NCBI GenBank assembly: GCA_036269915.1
Contig: DATBDM010000237.1
Location: 1 to 29,794 of the forward strand
Reading direction: 5' to 3'
DNA length: 29,794 bases
Source: DATBDM01 sp036269915
GTDB lineage: Bacteria > Actinomycetota > Thermoleophilia > Solirubrobacterales > Solirubrobacteraceae
Shown piece after piece: positions 1 to 7,330 of this stretch (position 1 is the stretch's first letter; each line of letters starts with the position of its first letter). The notes below the pieces were generated by a model. That model did no database searches, was not told the DNA's origin, and worked only from the letters and a program-made list of their open reading frames with translations. The translations under genes and the position numbers were made by a program.

Positions 1-21
1 TTTGCCTCTGGTGGAGGCAAA
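1..21. terminator. AT-rich hairpin, possible terminator of an upstream gene
   Basis: Bases 1-8 (TTTGCCTC) pair perfectly with 14-21 (GAGGCAAA) around a 5-base loop. The hairpin reads the same way on both strands and is A/T-rich at its base, unlike the surroundings. It could end a gene lying before the window, but no clear T-run follows, so this is tentative. Confidence 0.35.
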
Positions 22-85
22 ACGCGCCAATCGCTTGTGTACAACGACGGTCAACCCCGCTCGGTGGTGAGGCGCCGGGCGTGGA

Positions 86-249
86 TAACGTCGATCTCGG
101 TCCCCGCCACGCGCGCCAGATGCACGTTGACGACGCTGAGCGTCGTCAACGTCGATCTCGTCGCCGCCCGCCCGACGAGATCGACGTTGTCACCGCCGCG
201 CCGGCCGAACCCGCCTTCCTACCCAGCCGGGGTTGACGTTCGCGGCGCC
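86..249. repeat. Tandem repeat unit, copy 1
   Basis: This unit matches 271-436 along its whole length, with about seven substitutions and two small indels. It begins with AACGTCGATCTCG (87-99) and ends with the box TTGACGTTCGCGGCGC. Inside are a 9-base-arm palindrome around G (129-147) and a long perfect inverted repeat (147-189). No reading frame is conserved between the copies because of the indels, which argues against a coding role. Confidence 0.85.
147..189. repeat. Perfect long inverted repeat in copy 1
   Basis: The arm at 147-163 is the exact reverse complement of 173-189 (17 bases), around the 9-base loop CCGCCCGCC. The core AACGTCGATCTCG is the same box that opens the repeat unit at 87-99. 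It is preceded by a shorter hairpin (GACGACGCT-G-AGCGTCGTC, 129-147). This could form an RNA or DNA cruciform, a protein-binding site, or the recognition end of a small non-autonomous element. The function is not known. Confidence 0.8.
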
Positions 250-270
250 AGTACGTGCCCGAGGCGGAGA

Positions 271-436
271 TGACGTCGATCTCGCGCGTCCCCGCCACGC
301 GCGCCAGATGCACGTTGGCGGCGCTGAGCGTCGTCAACGTCGACCTCGTCGCCGCCCGCCCGACGAGATCGACGTTGTCACCGCCGCGCCGGCGGACCCG
401 CCTTGCTACCCAGCCGGGGTTGACGTTCGCGGCGCT
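271..436. repeat. Tandem repeat unit, copy 2
   Basis: Second copy of the unit at 86-249, offset by about 187 bases. It ends exactly at the last bases of the aldo/keto reductase stop region. Relative to copy 1 it has three extra bases near its start, a one-base loss near 395, and a weakened first hairpin (GACGACGCT became GGCGGCGCT). Confidence 0.85.
336..376. repeat. Long inverted repeat in copy 2 (one mismatch)
   Basis: Arms 336-351 and 361-376 pair around the same CCGCCCGCC loop as in copy 1. The only change in the 16-base arms is C at 344, which gives a C-A mismatch with 368. Near-perfect keeping of the stem while other parts of the unit drifted hints that the stem matters, but two copies are too few to prove compensation. 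Confidence 0.75.
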
Positions 437-1458
437 CATCGCCTCCGCGCCGCCGGCTCCAGCCCCGGGTCTGAGTAGCCGCCGTCGGCCGGGTTGACGT
501 TCGTGCCGGGCGGGACGATCGCGTCGATGCGGTCGAGCACGTCGTCGGAGAGCGTCACGTCGAGCGCCTTCAACTGGGACTCCAGGTGCTCCATCGTGCG
601 CGGGCCGATGATGGCCGAGGTGACCGCGGGGTGGCGGATGACGAAGGCGAGCGCCATCTCGATCAACGACATCCCGGCCTCGTCGGCCAGCCGGGCGAGC
701 GCGTCGGCCGCGTCGAGCTTGCGCTGGTTCGCAGGGTTGGAGAGGTCGTAGCGGGCCGGCAGCCGGTCGGCGCGCGTGGACTGCGGCGCGTCCCGGCCCT
801 TGCGCCAGCCGCCCGACAGCCAGCCGCCCGCGAGCGGGCTCCAGGGGATCACGCCCATGCCGTAGCGCCGGCAGGTCGGGAGCACGTCGGCCTCGACCCC
901 GCGCACCAGCATCGAGTACGGCGGCTGCTCGCAGGTGAAGCGCTCGCGCCCGCGGCGCTGCGCCGTCCACTGCGCCTCGACGATCGCGCTCGCCGGGAAG
1001 GTCGAGGAGCCGATCGAGCGGACCTTGCCCTGGTGGATGAGGTCGCTGAGCGCGCCGAGCGTCTCGTCGATGTCGGTGTCGGGCTCGGGGCGGTGGATCT
1101 GGTAGAGGTCGATCCAGTCGGTCTTCAGCCTGCGCAGGCTGTTCTCGACCTCCTGGACGATCCAGCGCCGCGAGTTGCCGAACTGGTTGGGGTCGTCGCC
1201 CATGCTGCCATGGACCTTGGTGGCGAGCACGACGTGGTCGCGCCGGCCGCCGGCCAGTGCCTTGGCGACGATCTCCTCCGACTCGCCGCGCGAGTACACG
1301 TCGGCGGTGTCGATGAAGTTGATGCCCGCGTCGAGCGCGCGGTGGATGATGCGGACCGACTCGTCGTGGTCCGGGTTGCCCCAGGCGCCGAACATCATCG
1401 CCCCGAGGCAGAGGGGGCTGACCTGGACGCCGGTGCTGCCGAGATTGCGGAACTCCAT
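436..1458 (-). CDS. Aldo/keto reductase
   Basis: 340-residue NAD(P)H-dependent oxidoreductase of the AKR superfamily, a cytoplasmic TIM barrel. The start fits the family opening MEFRNLGSTGVQVSPLCLGA. The catalytic tetrad is visible: Asp50 and Tyr55 (FIDTADVYS), Lys81 (LATKVHG) and His122 (LYQIHRPEP). The C-terminal cofactor-binding part has SAIIGPRTMEHLESQL. It resembles the YajO/PdxI-like bacterial AKRs; the physiological substrate cannot be told from sequence. The gene stands alone, divergent from the sulfite-oxidase-like pseudogene. Its last codons run into the tandem repeat region, and the stretch coding for TNVNPADGG shares the GGTTGACGTTCG box with the repeats, so the extreme C-terminus may be affected by repeat expansion. 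Confidence 0.93.
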   Translation of the reverse strand: MEFRNLGSTGVQVSPLCLGAMMFGAWGNPDHDESVRIIHRALDAGINFIDTADVYSRGESEEIVAKALAGGRRDHVVLATKVHGSMGDDPNQFGNSRRWIVQEVENSLRRLKTDWIDLYQIHRPEPDTDIDETLGALSDLIHQGKVRSIGSSTFPASAIVEAQWTAQRRGRERFTCEQPPYSMLVRGVEADVLPTCRRYGMGVIPWSPLAGGWLSGGWRKGRDAPQSTRADRLPARYDLSNPANQRKLDAADALARLADEAGMSLIEMALAFVIRHPAVTSAIIGPRTMEHLESQLKALDVTLSDDVLDRIDAIVPPGTNVNPADGGYSDPGLEPAARRR

Positions 1459-1513
1459 GCCGTGAGGTGTACCCCGTCCGGGCAGCGGGGTCGCGCCGCA
1501 TCAAGTCAATCAA

Positions 1514-1526
1514 ATTGGTAGACAAT
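1514..1526. promoter_or_regulatory. ATTG-N5-CAAT element before the sulfite-oxidase-like gene
   Basis: ATTGGTAGACAAT lies in a conspicuously AT-rich island (about 1501-1531) between two divergent genes, 6 bases before the ATG at 1533. The ends are inverted (ATTG/CAAT). It may be an operator, or ACAAT may belong to a -10 element. The same ends and length occur at 6398-6410 before the EamA gene. Confidence 0.4.
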
Positions 1527-1532
1527 ATCGTC

Positions 1533-2447
1533 ATGCTCGCGCTCTCGGGCTCAGGGCTGCCGCGCGGGCCGGCCTCGTTCTCGCTGGCCGAGCTCGAGCG
1601 CATGCCCGCCCGCACGATCACCGCCGCGATCGAGTGCGCGGGCAACGGGCGCTCCTACTTCGGCTCGGTCCAGGGGACGCCGGTCTCCGGCACCCAGTTC
1701 AAGCTCGGCGCGATCGGCGTCGCGCGCTGGCGTGGCGTCCCGCTCGCGGAGGTCCTCGACCGCGCCGGCCTCTCGCCGCACGCCGTCTCGGTGATGCCGC
1801 AGGGGCTCGACGCCGAGGTCGTGGCCAACGGCGCCAACCAGGGCCACGTGCGGCGGCCGCTGCCGATCGCCAAGGCGCTCGACGACGCGCTGCTCGCCTA
1901 CGAGATGAACGGGCGCGAGCTGCCGCCCGACCACGGCGCGCCGCTGCGGCTCGTGGTCCCGGGCTGGATCGGGGTGGCGAGCATCAAGTGGGTCGGTTCG
2001 ATCGACGTCTCGCGCACGCCACAGCAGTCGTTCTGGAACACCGCGCAGTAGGGCATGCTCGGGCCGCAGTACCCGGCCGACGCGCCGCCCTTGGGCGTCC
2101 AGCCGGTCAAGAGCGCCTTCGAGCTCGCCGCGGGCGCGACGCCGCCGGCCGGCCGCCGCACGTCGGTCACCGGCCGCTCCTGGTCGGGATACGCGCCGAT
2201 CGCGCGCGCCGACATCTCCATCGACGGCGGCCGCACCTGGCACCGCGCGCGCCCGGGCGGCGCCAACCGCGAGCACGCCTGGCAGCGCTGGGCCTTCGAC
2301 TGGACCCCGAAGCGGCCGGGTGAGCGCGCCCTCATCGCCCGGGCGGCCGACCAGCGCGGCCACGTCCAGCCGGACGCGGTGCCCTTCAATACGGGCGGAT
2401 GCCAGTTCTGGGCGACGATCCGGCACCCGGTGCACGTCGCCGGATGA
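1533..2447 (+). pseudogene. Sulfite-oxidase-like molybdopterin oxidoreductase, nonsense-interrupted and 5'-truncated
   Basis: One reading frame encodes the molybdopterin (Moco)-binding domain and then the Moco dimerisation domain of the sulfite oxidase/YedY superfamily, split by TAG at 2049-2051. Before the stop are the Moco-ligand motif IECAGNGR (Cys35 from ATG 1533), the PGWIGVASIKW segment and WNTAQ. After it come the Ig-like dimerisation domain with QPVKSAFEL, the ISIDGGRTW strand and the terminal PFNTGG. Relatives usually have tyrosine just after WNT-x-Q, so TAG probably arose from a Tyr codon by one base change. The N-terminus that helps bind the pterin is also missing: homology begins at LALSGSGLP, close to the ATG at 1533. 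The start at 1467 would add residues that do not look like the family. Frame and composition are otherwise intact, so decay is recent, or the base is a sequence error, or TAG is read through. Confidence 0.82.
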
Positions 2448-2454
2448 GCGAATT

Positions 2455-2469
2455 CCCGCTCCGAGCGGG
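2455..2469. terminator. Hairpin after the sulfite-oxidase-like gene
   Basis: CCCGCT (2455-2460) and AGCGGG (2464-2469) form a perfect 6-base stem with a CCG loop, 8 bases after the TGA at 2445-2447. No T-run follows, so termination is only suggested by position. Confidence 0.35.
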
Positions 2470-2519
2470 GGCAATATCGGGAACTCGGGGTCGCTTCCCG
2501 CCGCCCGACCTGCGACCAT

Positions 2520-4004
2520 GTGCCGCTCGGAATGGGCACGAGCGGATACCCGGAAGCACCTCCGGCGTCCGACGTTGCGTTCGACGTCGAGCGTTTCGAA
2601 TGGACCGCAGTCGACCGCCTCGAGGTGGCGGGTCGCTGGTCCGGCGTCCGCGGACGCCGGTTCATGCGCCCCAGCCTCAACCTGATCGGCGGGCGCGGTC
2701 GCCGGCGCCTGATCGCGCTGCTCGATCACAAGCCGTGGGCGGCCGACGACGGCGACCACTGGGTCGCCGCCTTCCCGTGGGACGGCGACCGCGAAGACGT
2801 CGGCACGGCCGTGCTCGAGGTCGGCGCCGGCCTGTCGGTCGAGCTGCCCTCCCCGCGCGAGCCTCGCCACGTCCGCGAGGCCGCGGCCAGGCTGGCCGAC
2901 GCCCCGCCGCCGCAGCCCGCGACCCCGTCGCCACCGCCGCGCACCGCCGAGGACGAACGCGACGAGGAGCTCTGGCGCGCCCGCGCGGCCGTCGGCGCCG
3001 CCCGCCGCGAAGCGGACGTCGCCCGCGAGCAGCTCAACGCCGTCCGCGACCGGGCCCGCGCGCAGGTCCGCGACGCCGAGGCGGCCCAGGCCGTCGCCGT
3101 GCGCGAGCGCGACCGGCTGCGCCAGGAGGTCGAGGCGGTCCGCGAGCTGGCGACCCACGATGTCGCCGCCGCACGCGAGGCCGCGGAGGCCCAGATCGTC
3201 GCCGCCCGCAAGGAGGCCGACGCGCAGGTCGCCTCCGCCCGCGAGACGGCCGCGGCGCTGCGCCGCGAGCTCGAGGAGCGCAACCACGAGGTCGACGCGC
3301 GCCTGGCCGAGGTCCAGCAGCTCGGCGCCGCCGTCGATGCCCGCGAGCGCGAGCTGGCGGGCCGCGAGGCCGTCACCGAGGAGCGCGACCACGCGCGACG
3401 GGACCGCGACGCCGCCGTCGCCGAGCGCGACGAGGCCGTGCGCGCCCGCGACGCCGCCCTGGCCCAGCACGAATCGCTTGTCGCCGAGCGCGAGCGCGCC
3501 GTGCGCGAGCGCCGCACGGCGATCGCCGAGCGCGACGCCACGCGCCGGGAGCGCGACGCCGCCGTCGGGGCCCGCGCCGCCGCGCTCGCCGACCGCGACC
3601 GCGTGCTGCGCGTGCGCTCCGGCGCCCCGCGCCCGCAGGCCGGAGCGGTCGAGCCGGCCGTGCGCGTGATCGGCCCCGTCGAGCCGGCCGAGCCCGAGCC
3701 GAACCGGCAGCCGCCGGCCACGGAGCCCGAGCGCGAGCCCGACGCCACCATCGACTCGCCCGCCGTGCGCGCCGAGGCGATCGCCCCGGCGGAGCCTGAG
3801 GCCACGCAGCCGCACATGAAGCTGATCGACGACGCCGCCAGCTGGGACGCCGCGAGCGGCGCACCCGAGCCCAAGCCGCTGCTGACCCGCGCCCAGCCGC
3901 TCGGTCGCACCGGCGCGGCGCTCCTCGCGACCCGCGCCGCCGCGGTCGTGGTGCTGCTGGTCGCGCTCGTGGCGCTGGTGCTGCTGCTCAGCGCCGTCCT
4001 CTAG
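2520..4004 (+). CDS. Tail-anchored coiled-coil protein, paralogue of 9667-11223
   Basis: Unrecognised 494-residue protein. Residues ~18-113 form a compact domain (FDVERFEWTAVDRLEVAGRW, then GVRGRR, FPWDGD and VELPSPR) that aligns closely with the N-terminus of the protein at 9667-11223. Residues ~130-360 are a long charged Arg/Glu/Ala heptad-like coiled coil with many RERD-type repeats. A Pro/Glu-rich linker follows, then one C-terminal hydrophobic helix (about 470-492, AAAVVVLLVALVALVLLLS) with only two residues after it. There is no signal peptide. The likely topology is a cytoplasmic rod anchored by its tail in the membrane; this is inferred. GTG at 2520 gives the listed frame, and ATG at 2532 is an equally possible start. 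Its stop shares the CTAG at 4001-4004 with the opposing ligase stop. Possible roles (cell-envelope scaffold, chromosome or division factor) are speculation. Confidence 0.8.
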   Translation: MPLGMGTSGYPEAPPASDVAFDVERFEWTAVDRLEVAGRWSGVRGRRFMRPSLNLIGGRGRRRLIALLDHKPWAADDGDHWVAAFPWDGDREDVGTAVLEVGAGLSVELPSPREPRHVREAAARLADAPPPQPATPSPPPRTAEDERDEELWRARAAVGAARREADVAREQLNAVRDRARAQVRDAEAAQAVAVRERDRLRQEVEAVRELATHDVAAAREAAEAQIVAARKEADAQVASARETAAALRRELEERNHEVDARLAEVQQLGAAVDARERELAGREAVTEERDHARRDRDAAVAERDEAVRARDAALAQHESLVAERERAVRERRTAIAERDATRRERDAAVGARAAALADRDRVLRVRSGAPRPQAGAVEPAVRVIGPVEPAEPEPNRQPPATEPEREPDATIDSPAVRAEAIAPAEPEATQPHMKLIDDAASWDAASGAPEPKPLLTRAQPLGRTGAALLATRAAAVVVLLVALVALVLLLSAVL

Positions 4005-5530
4005 CCGCCGTTGCTCGCGTGCACGGCGAGCACCGCTGACAGCGGATCGGCGTCCTCGGGACGCTTGTCGGGCCGGTGGCGCAGCACGCGCGCGAAGCGC
4101 AGCGCGACCCCGCCCGGGTAGCGCGGGCTGGTCTGCACACCGTCGAAGGCGACCTCGACCACCAGCTCCGGCCGGACCCGGACGACCCAGTCACCGCGAT
4201 CCACGGCGAGCTCGAGCAGCCGCTCGGTCTGCCAGGCGAGCATCTGGTCGGTGAGGCCCTTGAAGGTCTTGCCGAGCATCACGAACTCGCCCGGGCGCTC
4301 CTCGTCACGGGCCCCGAGGTGCAGGTTCGAGAGCGTCCCGCGGCGGCGGCCGTGCCCCCACTCGGCGGCGAGGACGACGAGGTCGAGCGTATGCACGGGC
4401 TTGACCTTCAGCCAGGCGGCACCGCGGCGGCCGGCCGCGTAGGGCGCGCCGAGGTCCTTGACCACGACGCCCTCGTGCCCGTGCGCGAGCGCGTCGTCGA
4501 GCATCGCGGCGGCGTCCGCGGGATCCTCCGCGATCCGCCGCGGGATCCGCAGCGGCTCGGGGACGACCGCGGCGAGCACGTCGGCGCGGCGCGAGAGCGG
4601 CTCGTCGAGCACGTCCTCGCCGTCGGCGTGCAGCACGTCGAAGAACAGCGCGGTGAGCGGCACGTCCTCGCGGCCCGCCTTGGAGCCGAAGCGGCTCGCG
4701 GTGACCTGGAACGGGTGCGGCCGGCCGTCGGGGCGCAGCGCGATCACCTCGCCGTCGAGGATGAAGCTGCGGGCCGGCAGCGCGAGCGCCGCCTCGACGA
4801 CCTCGGGAACCCGTGAGGTCACGTCGTCGAGCGTGCGCGTGAAGACGGCCACCTCGCCGCCGTCGCGGTGGACCTGCAGCCGCGCGCCGTCGAGCTTGTG
4901 CTCGACCGCCGCGGGGTGGATGCGCCCGAGCGCGTCCTCGACGTCGCGCGCGGGGGAGGCGAGCATCGGTCGCACCGGGCGGCCGACCTCGAGGCCGACC
5001 TCGGCGAGCGCCTCACGGCCGCCGGCCAGCGCGGTGGCGGCGATCGCCCCGAGGTCGCCGTGCAGCATGAGCGCGCGGCGCAGCTCGATGGCCGGGACCT
5101 CGGCGGCCTTCGCGGCGGCCTCGGTCATCACGCCCTCGAGCGCGCCCTGGCGCAGCTCGCCGGCCAGCAGCGCGCGCAGGAAGCGCTGCTCGCGCTCGGT
5201 CGCGCGCGTGAACAGCGCGTTCACGGCGGCGCGTCGTGCGTCGCGCGATCCCGGCCCCGACAGCGCGCCGATCGCTTCGAAGGCGGTGTCGACGTCCGCG
5301 ACCGTCAGCGTCGGCGCCGCGGCCGGCTCTGGCAGCTCGCGCAGCGCGGCCCACCCGACGCCGATCTGGCGCTGGCGAAGCTCGCCGGACAGGAAGGCGA
5401 CCGCGGCGGGGATCTCGTCGGGGCCGGCATCACGCAGCGCGGTGACCAGCGCGGCGACCTTGCCCCCGCGCGCGGAGGTGGCGGCGACGGTCTCGGAGGT
5501 GGCGACGAGCTCGGCGAGGTCCACGCCCAC
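4001..5530 (-). CDS. ligB: ATP-dependent DNA ligase, LigB type
   Basis: 509 residues, close to mycobacterial LigB (about 507). The enzyme seals nicks using ATP through a lysyl-AMP intermediate. Residues 1-~175 are the N-terminal helical DNA-binding domain. The adenylation domain carries motif I EHKLDGAR with nucleophile Lys212, FILDGEV (motif III), HEGVVVKDL (motif IV) and AAWLKVKP (motif V). The OB-fold domain follows (LDLVVLAAEWGHGRR to the end). Bacteria also have an essential NAD-dependent LigA; LigB is normally accessory and repair-related, and no Ku or LigD gene is nearby. It lies 13 bases after the SDR gene on the same strand and is probably co-transcribed with it. It overlaps the convergent coiled-coil gene by 4 bases at the stops. 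Confidence 0.93.
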   Translation of the reverse strand: MGVDLAELVATSETVAATSARGGKVAALVTALRDAGPDEIPAAVAFLSGELRQRQIGVGWAALRELPEPAAAPTLTVADVDTAFEAIGALSGPGSRDARRAAVNALFTRATEREQRFLRALLAGELRQGALEGVMTEAAAKAAEVPAIELRRALMLHGDLGAIAATALAGGREALAEVGLEVGRPVRPMLASPARDVEDALGRIHPAAVEHKLDGARLQVHRDGGEVAVFTRTLDDVTSRVPEVVEAALALPARSFILDGEVIALRPDGRPHPFQVTASRFGSKAGREDVPLTALFFDVLHADGEDVLDEPLSRRADVLAAVVPEPLRIPRRIAEDPADAAAMLDDALAHGHEGVVVKDLGAPYAAGRRGAAWLKVKPVHTLDLVVLAAEWGHGRRRGTLSNLHLGARDEERPGEFVMLGKTFKGLTDQMLAWQTERLLELAVDRGDWVVRVRPELVVEVAFDGVQTSPRYPGGVALRFARVLRHRPDKRPEDADPLSAVLAVHASNGG

Positions 5531-5543
5531 ATCCTCGCGAGAT

Positions 5544-6335
5544 CTAGCCGGCGTCGTCGTTGGGCGGCTCGTGGATCAGCCGGCCCTCCATCCCGCCCGC
5601 GACGGTGATGACCTGGCCGGTGATGTGGCCGGCGCTGATCGGGGAGCAGAGCCAGGCGATCGCGCTCGCGACGTCGGTCGTCTCGCCGATGCGACGCAGG
5701 GCCATCGTCGCGGTGACGCGGCCGACGAGGTCGGGCGTGAGGTCGCCGGCGGTCATGGGGGAGACGGTCCAGCCGGGCGCGACGACGTTGACGCGGGCGC
5801 GTGGAGCGGTGCGGACGACCTCGTTCTTGAGCGAGAGCGCGAGCCCGTGCGCCATCGCGGCCTTGGCGGCGGCGTAGTCGGCGTGGCCCGCCTCGCCGAA
5901 CAGGCCCGCGGTCGACGCGACGAGGACGAGCGAGCCCTCCCCGGCGCCCTCGAGGTGGCGCAGGTAGCCGCGCGCGGTGAGGAACGTCGCGGTCAGGTTG
6001 GCGTCGAGCGTCTCGCGCCAGCGCTCGAGCGGCATCCGCGAGACCGGCACGTCGTCGCTCGGCCAGACGCCGGCGTTGGCCACGCAGGCATCGAGGCGCC
6101 CGAGCGCCGACAACGCGGCGGGGACGAGCGCGTCCGCCTGTGCCTCGTCGCGCAGGTCGGCCTGCAGCGCGACGCCGCCGATCTCGGCGGCGAGCGCCTC
6201 CGCGACTTCCCGGTTGCGGTGGTAGTGCACCGCGACGCGCGCGCCCTCGGTGGCGAGCTGCCGGCTGACCGCCGCGCCGATGCCGCCGGAGGCGCCGGTC
6301 ACCAGCACGCCGCAGCCCTCGAGTCCGAGATCCAT
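5544..6335 (-). CDS. Short-chain dehydrogenase/reductase
   Basis: 263-residue classical SDR with a Rossmann fold, cytoplasmic. Visible motifs are the cofactor loop LVTGASGGIGAAV near the N-terminus, VANAGVW (NAG motif), the catalytic Ser in VASTAGLFG, YAAAK (Tyr and Lys of the active site) and VVAPGWTVSPM. The C-terminal TGQVITVAGGM is typical of 3-oxoacyl-ACP-reductase-like members. The start ATG at 6335 gives the usual MDLGLEGCGVLVTG opening; the frame remains open upstream, but that part has no family resemblance. The substrate is unknown. It is divergent from the EamA gene with 83 bases between, and upstream of ligB, with which it probably forms an operon. Nothing in the enzyme relates it obviously to DNA ligation. 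Confidence 0.92.
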   Translation of the reverse strand: MDLGLEGCGVLVTGASGGIGAAVSRQLATEGARVAVHYHRNREVAEALAAEIGGVALQADLRDEAQADALVPAALSALGRLDACVANAGVWPSDDVPVSRMPLERWRETLDANLTATFLTARGYLRHLEGAGEGSLVLVASTAGLFGEAGHADYAAAKAAMAHGLALSLKNEVVRTAPRARVNVVAPGWTVSPMTAGDLTPDLVGRVTATMALRRIGETTDVASAIAWLCSPISAGHITGQVITVAGGMEGRLIHEPPNDDAG

Positions 6336-6397
6336 GGCGCCCAAGTGTGCCCGGTCGCGCCACGACGCGAATCCAAGGTTCTCGCGTTCGTGGTGGA

Positions 6398-6410
6398 ATT
6401 GTGGAACAAT
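6398..6410. promoter_or_regulatory. Probable GntR-type operator before the EamA-GntR operon
   Basis: ATTGTGGAACAAT is a perfect 5-base-arm inverted repeat (ATTGT-GGA-ACAAT), 8 bases before the EamA ATG. Its core fits the TnGTnnnACnA pattern known for FadR-subfamily GntR regulators, and a GntR/FCD gene is second in the operon, so autoregulation is likely. It may also regulate the divergent SDR gene. An alternative is that ACAAT is part of a -10 element. Confidence 0.55.
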
Positions 6411-6418
6411 CGTTGCCG

Positions 6419-7330
6419 ATGCGCGCCGCCCGTCTGCAGATCCTGCTCTCCGCCGTGTGCTTCGGCACCACCGGCACCGCACAGGCGCTCGGTCCCGACG
6501 GCATGCCGCCCGCGGTCGTCGGCGCCGCGCGGATCGTCGGCGGCGGGGCGCTGCTCGTGCTCGTGGCGGTGCTCGCCGGGCGGCGGCGCCCGCGCGGCGG
6601 GCGCTGGGCGCGAGGTCCCGTCGCGCTCGCCGCGCTGGGCGTCGCCGCCTACCAGCTGGCCTTCTTCGCCGCCGTCGCCGACACCGGGGTGGCCATCGGC
6701 ACCGTCGTCGCGCTCGGATCGGCGCCCGCGATCACGGGCGCGCTCGAGTGGCTCGTCGAGCGCCGCCGGCCCGACGCCCGCTGGTTCCCCGCGACGGCGC
6801 TCGCCTGCGCCGGGGTGACGCTGCTCGTGCTCCAGAGCGCCGCTGCCGCCGGCGTCTCGGCCCCCGGCGTCGCGCTCGCCGTCCTGGCCGGCGCCTCGTA
6901 TGCGACCTACACCCTGGCCGCCAAGCGGATGCTCGAGCAGGGGCACGCGCCGGAGCCGGTGATGGCCGCGGCGTTCGGCGCCGGCGCGGTCCTGCTGGCG
7001 CCCGTGCTGGCGCTCGGCGACACGAGCGTGCTGTGGACCGCCGACGGTCTCGTGCTCGCCGCGTTCCTTGCCATCGTGCCGACCGCGCTCGCCTACGTGC
7101 TCTTCGCCCGCGGCCTGCGCAGCCTGTCGGCCGCCGAGACGTCGACGCTGACCCTCGCGGAGCCGCTGACCGCGGCGCTGCTCGGCGTGATCGTCCTCGC
7201 CGAGCGCCCCGGCGCGGGCGCACTCGCGGGCGCGGGACTCGTGCTCGCCGGCCTGGTCGTCCTCGCCGGGACGACGCCGCGCCGCCGGCCGGCCCGACCC
7301 GTCGCGCGCGTGGCCCCGGAGCTGCCGTGA
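6419..7330 (+). CDS. EamA/DMT-family membrane transporter
   Basis: 303 residues with about ten hydrophobic helices in two EamA halves, the drug/metabolite transporter (RhaT/YdcZ-like) layout. The first half starts MRAARLQILLSAVCFGTTGT and includes the family-like VADTGVAIGTVVALGSAPAI. The second half has GASYATYTLAAKRML and ends in AALLGVIVLAERPGAGALAG. It should export a small metabolite or amino acid across the inner membrane; the substrate is not readable. The ATG at 6419 is chosen because it begins the first helix and follows the 6398-6410 operator; an earlier GTG at 6347 would put the operator inside the gene. The stop overlaps the GntR GTG by 4 bases. The GntR partner likely senses the exported compound or a precursor. 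Confidence 0.88.
   Translation: MRAARLQILLSAVCFGTTGTAQALGPDGMPPAVVGAARIVGGGALLVLVAVLAGRRRPRGGRWARGPVALAALGVAAYQLAFFAAVADTGVAIGTVVALGSAPAITGALEWLVERRRPDARWFPATALACAGVTLLVLQSAAAAGVSAPGVALAVLAGASYATYTLAAKRMLEQGHAPEPVMAAAFGAGAVLLAPVLALGDTSVLWTADGLVLAAFLAIVPTALAYVLFARGLRSLSAAETSTLTLAEPLTAALLGVIVLAERPGAGALAGAGLVLAGLVVLAGTTPRRRPARPVARVAPELP

Larger units (their letters stand above)
22..435. other. Gene-free repeat region
   Basis: No convincing gene was found here. The open frames that cross it are low-complexity readings of a repeated sequence on both strands. The stretch holds two tandem copies of a ~165-base unit and their inverted repeats, listed separately. The box CGGGGTTGAC occurs at 228-237 and 415-424, and in inverted orientation at 50-59, so copy 1 is flanked by inverted boxes. 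Confidence 0.7.

Noticed and set aside
86..436. A CRISPR-like array
   Set aside because: There are only two long units in tandem, no short direct repeats with unique spacers, and no cas genes.
146..1645. A 499-residue minus-strand frame over the reductase and repeats
   Set aside because: It is a shifted frame of the aldo/keto reductase, Arg/Pro-rich and without family motifs.
1551..3815. A 754-residue minus-strand frame
   Set aside because: Gly/Leu/Arg-rich shadow of the sulfite-oxidase remnant and the first coiled-coil gene.
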